From Membranipora membranacea (Eukaryota; Bryozoa; Gymnolaemata; Cheilostomatida; Membraniporidae), in NCBI GenBank assembly GCA_914767715.1, contig OU612071.1:25851681-25915680 (forward strand): a stretch of DNA of 64,000 nt, given 5' to 3'. A program made the position numbers and the translations under genes. Below are positions 39,801 to 45,800 of this stretch, piece by piece. How positions within the stretch are numbered: position 1 is the first letter of the stretch; the number at the start of each line of letters is the position of its first letter. The notes below the pieces were generated by a model that saw only the letters and a list, made by a program, of their open reading frames with translations, was not told where the DNA came from and searched no databases.

Positions 39801-42800
39801 GAAGAGTATGTTCGGCTGCTCTCTGCTACTTCTGTCCTCATGACCTCTAGAGGCTCATAGGGTCACATATCATTCGAATACTTACCTGAAGGCTCTTAAT
39901 CTAAACCAAATTTTTGATCAGATTGCTCGTTGAAAACGGCACATACTTGATTGCTTGGAAGAACAACTTAGACACAACTACTCACAACTGCTCACAACCG
40001 CCTATCGTTAGACCATAGTTTTAGGGTTTTTCTCAGCACATTAGATTCTGTTGTTAGTGTGATGTTTAGTAGGTTGAGGATCGTGTAATTCACTTGCTAA
40101 ACAGACTAATCTTCCTTCTGATCAAGTTTTACTGCTGCCACTGCTGCTTCATCTTTACTTCTTTGCATTTATTCTGAGAGAGAATTGTGAGTTAGTTAGG
40201 GAACATCTTGTCAAGAGAAACTGCATAACCTTCGCATAACTTACCTGTCCTCTCTAGGAAAGAGCCCTCACACTCATGCCGGGCCTACCGCATGGGATTT
40301 TCACATAGACCTGATCTCCCCCAACTCTACCAATCAGAACACTAATTTAGATTTCCTCTAGCTTACTTACTATACATACTATCTTATACCATCTATATAT
40401 CCTGTATGTCTCTAGATTTGAGAAAAGACTCAGACTCAATCGGCTAAAAAGAGAAGAGTACGTTCGGCTGCTTTAAGCTGCTGTTGACCTCATGACCTAT
40501 AACAGGTCACAGGTCAGAAGGTCACGTAGTGGCTTTGAATCAACTGATATGAATAAATTGATTAGCCCCCTTCTTTGACTTTCATTACATGCAACCTCAA
40601 AGAACATGTTTATAGTATTTAGACTGTCTTATATACTTAGTATTCTATTACCAACTGTGACCTTCTGACCTGCTTACTTTATCGGGTTAATGCCAGACAA
40701 ACACCACATTGTTGCTTATCGCTCAGGCTTGTTAGAGAGCTCTCTCTGCTGTCTCACTGCTGTCTGTTTTAACCTAATAAGTCCACCTGACCAAACTCCG
40801 GCATCTTTTTTTTGTCCAAAAAGTACTACGGGCTCAATGTGGCTCGGTGCCACAGTTTCATCATTGTCCCACACTCTTTTTTTGCTGATCAGTTGTGCTC
40901 TGTGAGTTAGGGAGGCCTGTCCTGTCAGCGGAAATCTGCAGATGTCGATGCTCTCACAGCTAAATGGCACACTCACATACCTGTATTCTCTATTAATAAT
41001 CTGACCATCGGCCAATCATCATTTATATCTTAGAACAAGCAAGAAGAAAACAAAGAGCTAAAAAAAAAAGCAACCTGCAACATACCAGCTCACAGAATGA
41101 CCTGGCGCTTGAAACAGCTGAGCCACCTGTCTCAGTGTATTATGTTTGGCTGTATTAGTAATGTATGTATCTGTTTGTGACAGGGCTAGAAGAGTTACTA
41201 GATTTGACAGGAAGGATAAGAGATTTCAGTTGTTCCCCGATGACCCCCCAGTGGAGCCCGAGTACTATGATAACGTATACACAGATCTACTGGGGAAAGT
41301 GAAGAGAATAGTGAGAGAGGCACATGAGGGCCTGATAGCTTCAGCTGAAGTATTCTACAAACAGAAGGTTGGTATCGTTCTCTCATATAGTTATACACCC
41401 AGGCCTTAGGATGTTATAATAAATAGTAATGTACACGCTATCAAGTTAGTTAGTGGGGATTTCATTATGCCCCCCCCCAGTCCCCCCCCCAGTATATTTG
41501 TAGTAGGCAATGTCCGCCCTTTCCTACTAGCACTTTATAGTAAAATTACTTGCTAGCTAGAATGTTTACTCATCCCTGTTTCATAATACCAAGTCACCTT
41601 TCAGTTGGCAATCGCTAGCCAACAACAAATAGCCCTGAAAAGAGCCAAACAATGCTTATATTTGTTTCATTAGGATATTGACTCAAGCAGCATGTATCAA
41701 AACTTTGGTTTTGGCTATCTGCATCACTTCACATTATTACCTTGTGCATGTCACCTTCTCTTAACTCTTCGATACCAGCTCCACTTATAGCAATATCTAC
41801 TCTAAGTGTCTCCTGTGAACAGGTATCGAATACGGAGGGGGACGGCCTTCAATCCTCGTTACTGGTGGAACTAGATTCACTCAAAAATTTAGCTATGGAC
41901 ATTGGTGTTTGGGACATGCAAGAAAAGCCAGTCCCTAGAATTAGCCCAGAAATGCCCAAATTATCGACGCAAAAGGCATTTTTTTACTGTTTGAAGATAA
42001 TTTCCCTGGCTATATTATACGTGTTAGTAGGGACAGCCAATCAAATCAACGTCAGATCAGTCCCTGTCTTGTTTGTTCTAACTGTGTAAGGTTAGGCTAA
42101 AGTTTCCTTCCCATAAAAAGATTCAATTCAGTGTCCGCAGCAAACACAATGATAGTACAGCAGTAATTTTATTATATACCAGTTTTATGCTCCGAGGGCG
42201 ATGAAAAAGGTTTGAACCCTCTTTGCTCTCTATCAATTTTTATAACATCCACCATTAGCCTGACAGAAGAGATCGATTACCCCGAGAAGTTAACACTGTT
42301 CTACATGTTACCTATCATCTCCTATATCTTCCGTCTTTCTATTTTTATGTCTTAATCTTTATTTCTGTTATGTCAGTACAAACGCTGGCGTCTATCTGAT
42401 CAGACAGTGAGTGACCTGCTCTATCTCTTCAGACTGCGCTCTAGTCTATATCTTCAGACTGCGCTCTAGTCTATCTCTTCAGACTACGCTCCAGTCTATA
42501 TCTTCAGACTGCGCTCTAGTTTATATCTTCAGACTGCGCTCTGTCTATCTCTTCAGACTGATCTCTAGTCTATATCTCTTCATCCGCGCTCTAGTCTATC
42601 TCTTCAGACTGCGCTCTAGTCTATCTCCACAATCATACTATTATGTTTTGAAGTTCGGCAATATCATTTATTTAACATAATTTTATTTATACTTTTACTG
42701 TAATAATCTACATTAAAGAGAATAATCTACATCAAAAGCTGTGAGTGGTTTGGTCTTTGATAATGACCGGCTGGCTGGAAATGCTGCTGCCTTTATCAGT

Positions 42801-45800
42801 GGTATAACTTGAGCTCTTGACCTCATAGCCACAGAACAAAACCAATTTTGTGCTAGTGCCATTATAATAATAACTGACACTACCAATGAACACTTTACTA
42901 GTCAAAACTAAATTATGGTCACGACCCGCAGCACATTATGTCTCCCTTGGCTGACTCAGTGACGCTTTAACTCTCTCTGGAACTCTTGTGTTTCACTAAC
43001 TCTCGACTCGACGTAATTTAGTGACTATGACTCATCCTGACTGCTGACTCAGTTACTATTTGTCCTCTTGTAGCTGATGATGTCATTATTGTGTTTTTCT
43101 CTAGGGGACACATCCTATAACTCGACCTTACGCTCTACAGCCGACGATGGAGTCCTGTGCTGAGACGATAACTCAGAAGCTTCAGTCTTATTACAGTCAG
43201 GCTAATGACTATCATAACCAGTGTCTGCAGGGTAAGTAAAAAGTGTTGGCTGTAAGAAAAAAGTCAGTATTATAGGTTCTAGAAACAGGATCTGAGGCAC
43301 AAACTAGATCATGTACACAGGTCTATTTACCTCAGCTGGCCCAATTTTTAAGGTCTGAATGACCACGCTGTAACAGTGCTGTGTTGCATAACTTGACATT
43401 ATATATATCATAACTAAATAGATGATAACTATGTAACAACAAGTCAAGAACATCTCTATATAACCAAATAGTAACTCATATTTAAGACTATGATTTATAT
43501 TTACATGATTAATATCACAGAGTTACGTCAGCAGCTGATTAGATTGGAGACGCTGACTGAGAGAATACCACCTTTAGTTATTAAGGATATAGTAGAGATC
43601 TGTCAGTCAGAGTACGATACACAGAGGGACGCGCTAGAGAGAGACTTCATCGTTAGAATGAAACAGATCGATGCTAAGCGAGTAAGATGCATCTCTGGTT
43701 TTTTGTATGGGTGTATATTGCTAGATATAAAGCTGGTATTGTGCAATTGAGTGGGAGAAACACTTTTCTCAGATGTTCCAGCCTAAAGGCACCCACAGAT
43801 ATCAAACAGCCTAGAGGCACCCACAGATATCAAACAGCCTAGAGGCACCCACAGATATCAAACAGCCTAGAGGCACCCACAGACATCAAACAAGATGGCT
43901 TGCTGTTATCTGCACTTGTTGCACAAAGTGTCCAACATTTGAATTTCAGCCATGTCTTGTAATTATAGAATGTGCTCAGGGCGATTCTCTGATCACCGAG
44001 TGTCTGATGTTGTTTTCTTCTAAATCACCCATCTGGTATTTGAGTCAGCTAATTATATTAAATATTTGATAGCATCAGTTAAGTTATTTATCTAGGCTAT
44101 GATATTTGCTGTGATATAAGCTTACATATTATGATCTGTGATAATACTATGTTTGTAGTTTGAACATAAGACATTACTGAGACCAACACTGGGACATCCA
44201 AATCATCTGTCCAAACTAAACAGTCTCTGTACTGATGAACAAACTCGTAGCACTGTAAGTACTGTATATCCTCTAATATGTGTGGTGGTACTTTTGTCAT
44301 ATATGAGCATCCATCTTTCTTCTTATTCTGCATATTGGCGGGCCAGTGGCGCTTGAAGGCCAGTGGTACGTGAAGGCCAGTGGTACTTGAACAGTGAGGA
44401 GCCAACCTCTACGGTCGATGTGTTCACAGTATACTATACATTTTCCAACAACATGTACTATAATGGTGTATATATTAGTGCTTACATCAATGTTACACAT
44501 ATATCATATATACATATATACATATATACATATATACATATATACATATATACATATATCACGGTTACTAGTGTAGACATATAGAGTATACAGGAAATAC
44601 CGCAGGAATAGGTGACACAAAACTTCAGGGGAACGGATAACAGACTCTTTATTTGTATCAGTTTAATTTGGCGATTGAGTTGTGTTTGATGAATGGTTGA
44701 ATAGATTCTTCAGTATAGGTTTTGGGTGTCTTATACTGGATATGGGTAAAGAACAGGCTTTGAGGTCTCACGGCCCATGGCACGACCCTCTCATCTTATC
44801 CCCTCTTTCTTAGCTCGTCATTTGCCGTGCCTCTTTGCAGCAGGTATGAGGGTGGCCTGTCTGACCAATGAACTAAACCTTTAGTTTAGTTTAGTTCATT
44901 GGTCTGACAACCTTTATTGTTGGAGGGAAACCCCCCCCCCCGCCTACACAACAACGATTATCCAAACAAGGTATAAATGTTATATGATGCACAGGATATG
45001 GGTTTCTTTGTACCTGTGTTTATCTTACACACAAATTGATGTTTTGTGGATTGTTTGATTACAGATAAGCCAGCAGGAGATCACAGACCAGGAGATAACA
45101 CTTAAGAGATTAGCAGAGAGACATTCCTCTGAGTTTATACATAAGATCGCTGACTCCTCCTCGGATATGTTCCTCTTATTTGATGACATACTTACTGTAG
45201 ATGATGTACAGAAAGGAAGTAAGTACACTCTACCCATAATGCAATTCTCTTAAGTAAATATCATAGCTTTGGGTCCTTTCTTGTGATCTCATGAATTGCA
45301 ACAAAAGAACACGTCCTGGAGGCATACCGTTCGTTTATTAAATCATACCATTCGTTTATTAAATCATACCGTTCGTTTATTGAGATTTTGTTATTAAATT
45401 TTACCATTCGAATTGAATGAACCCATCCTACATATCGAACTCTCGCTTTTCAATATCCAGTTACCTCCTTATAATATTGAGATACCAAGCCCTATATTAT
45501 GAAGTTACCCAGCCCTTTACTATCAAGTTACCCGACCCTACAATACCAAGCTACCCAGCCTTTTTTCCGTGGACTTACGCGGCCCCTTTCTTACAAAATC
45601 ACCCAGCCCTTTAATACGGAGCCCTAAAATAACCTGCAGCTAAGCCTTATAATATACAATGACTGGACCAATTTTAGCTGCAGATATACCCTCACAGCAC
45701 AGAAACTTCTGCTCTCTCACAAGAAACTGCAAAATTCGTAAATCTCTAAATTATAATCAATACAATCACTGTTCTTATATTGTGTTCAACTAATAAAGAA

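Noticed and set aside
42411-42680. 89-codon ORF
   Set aside because: Arises from the 25-bp minisatellite, no independent coding signal.
44294-44500. Overlapping ORFs around ATATAC repeats
   Set aside because: Driven by simple sequence.
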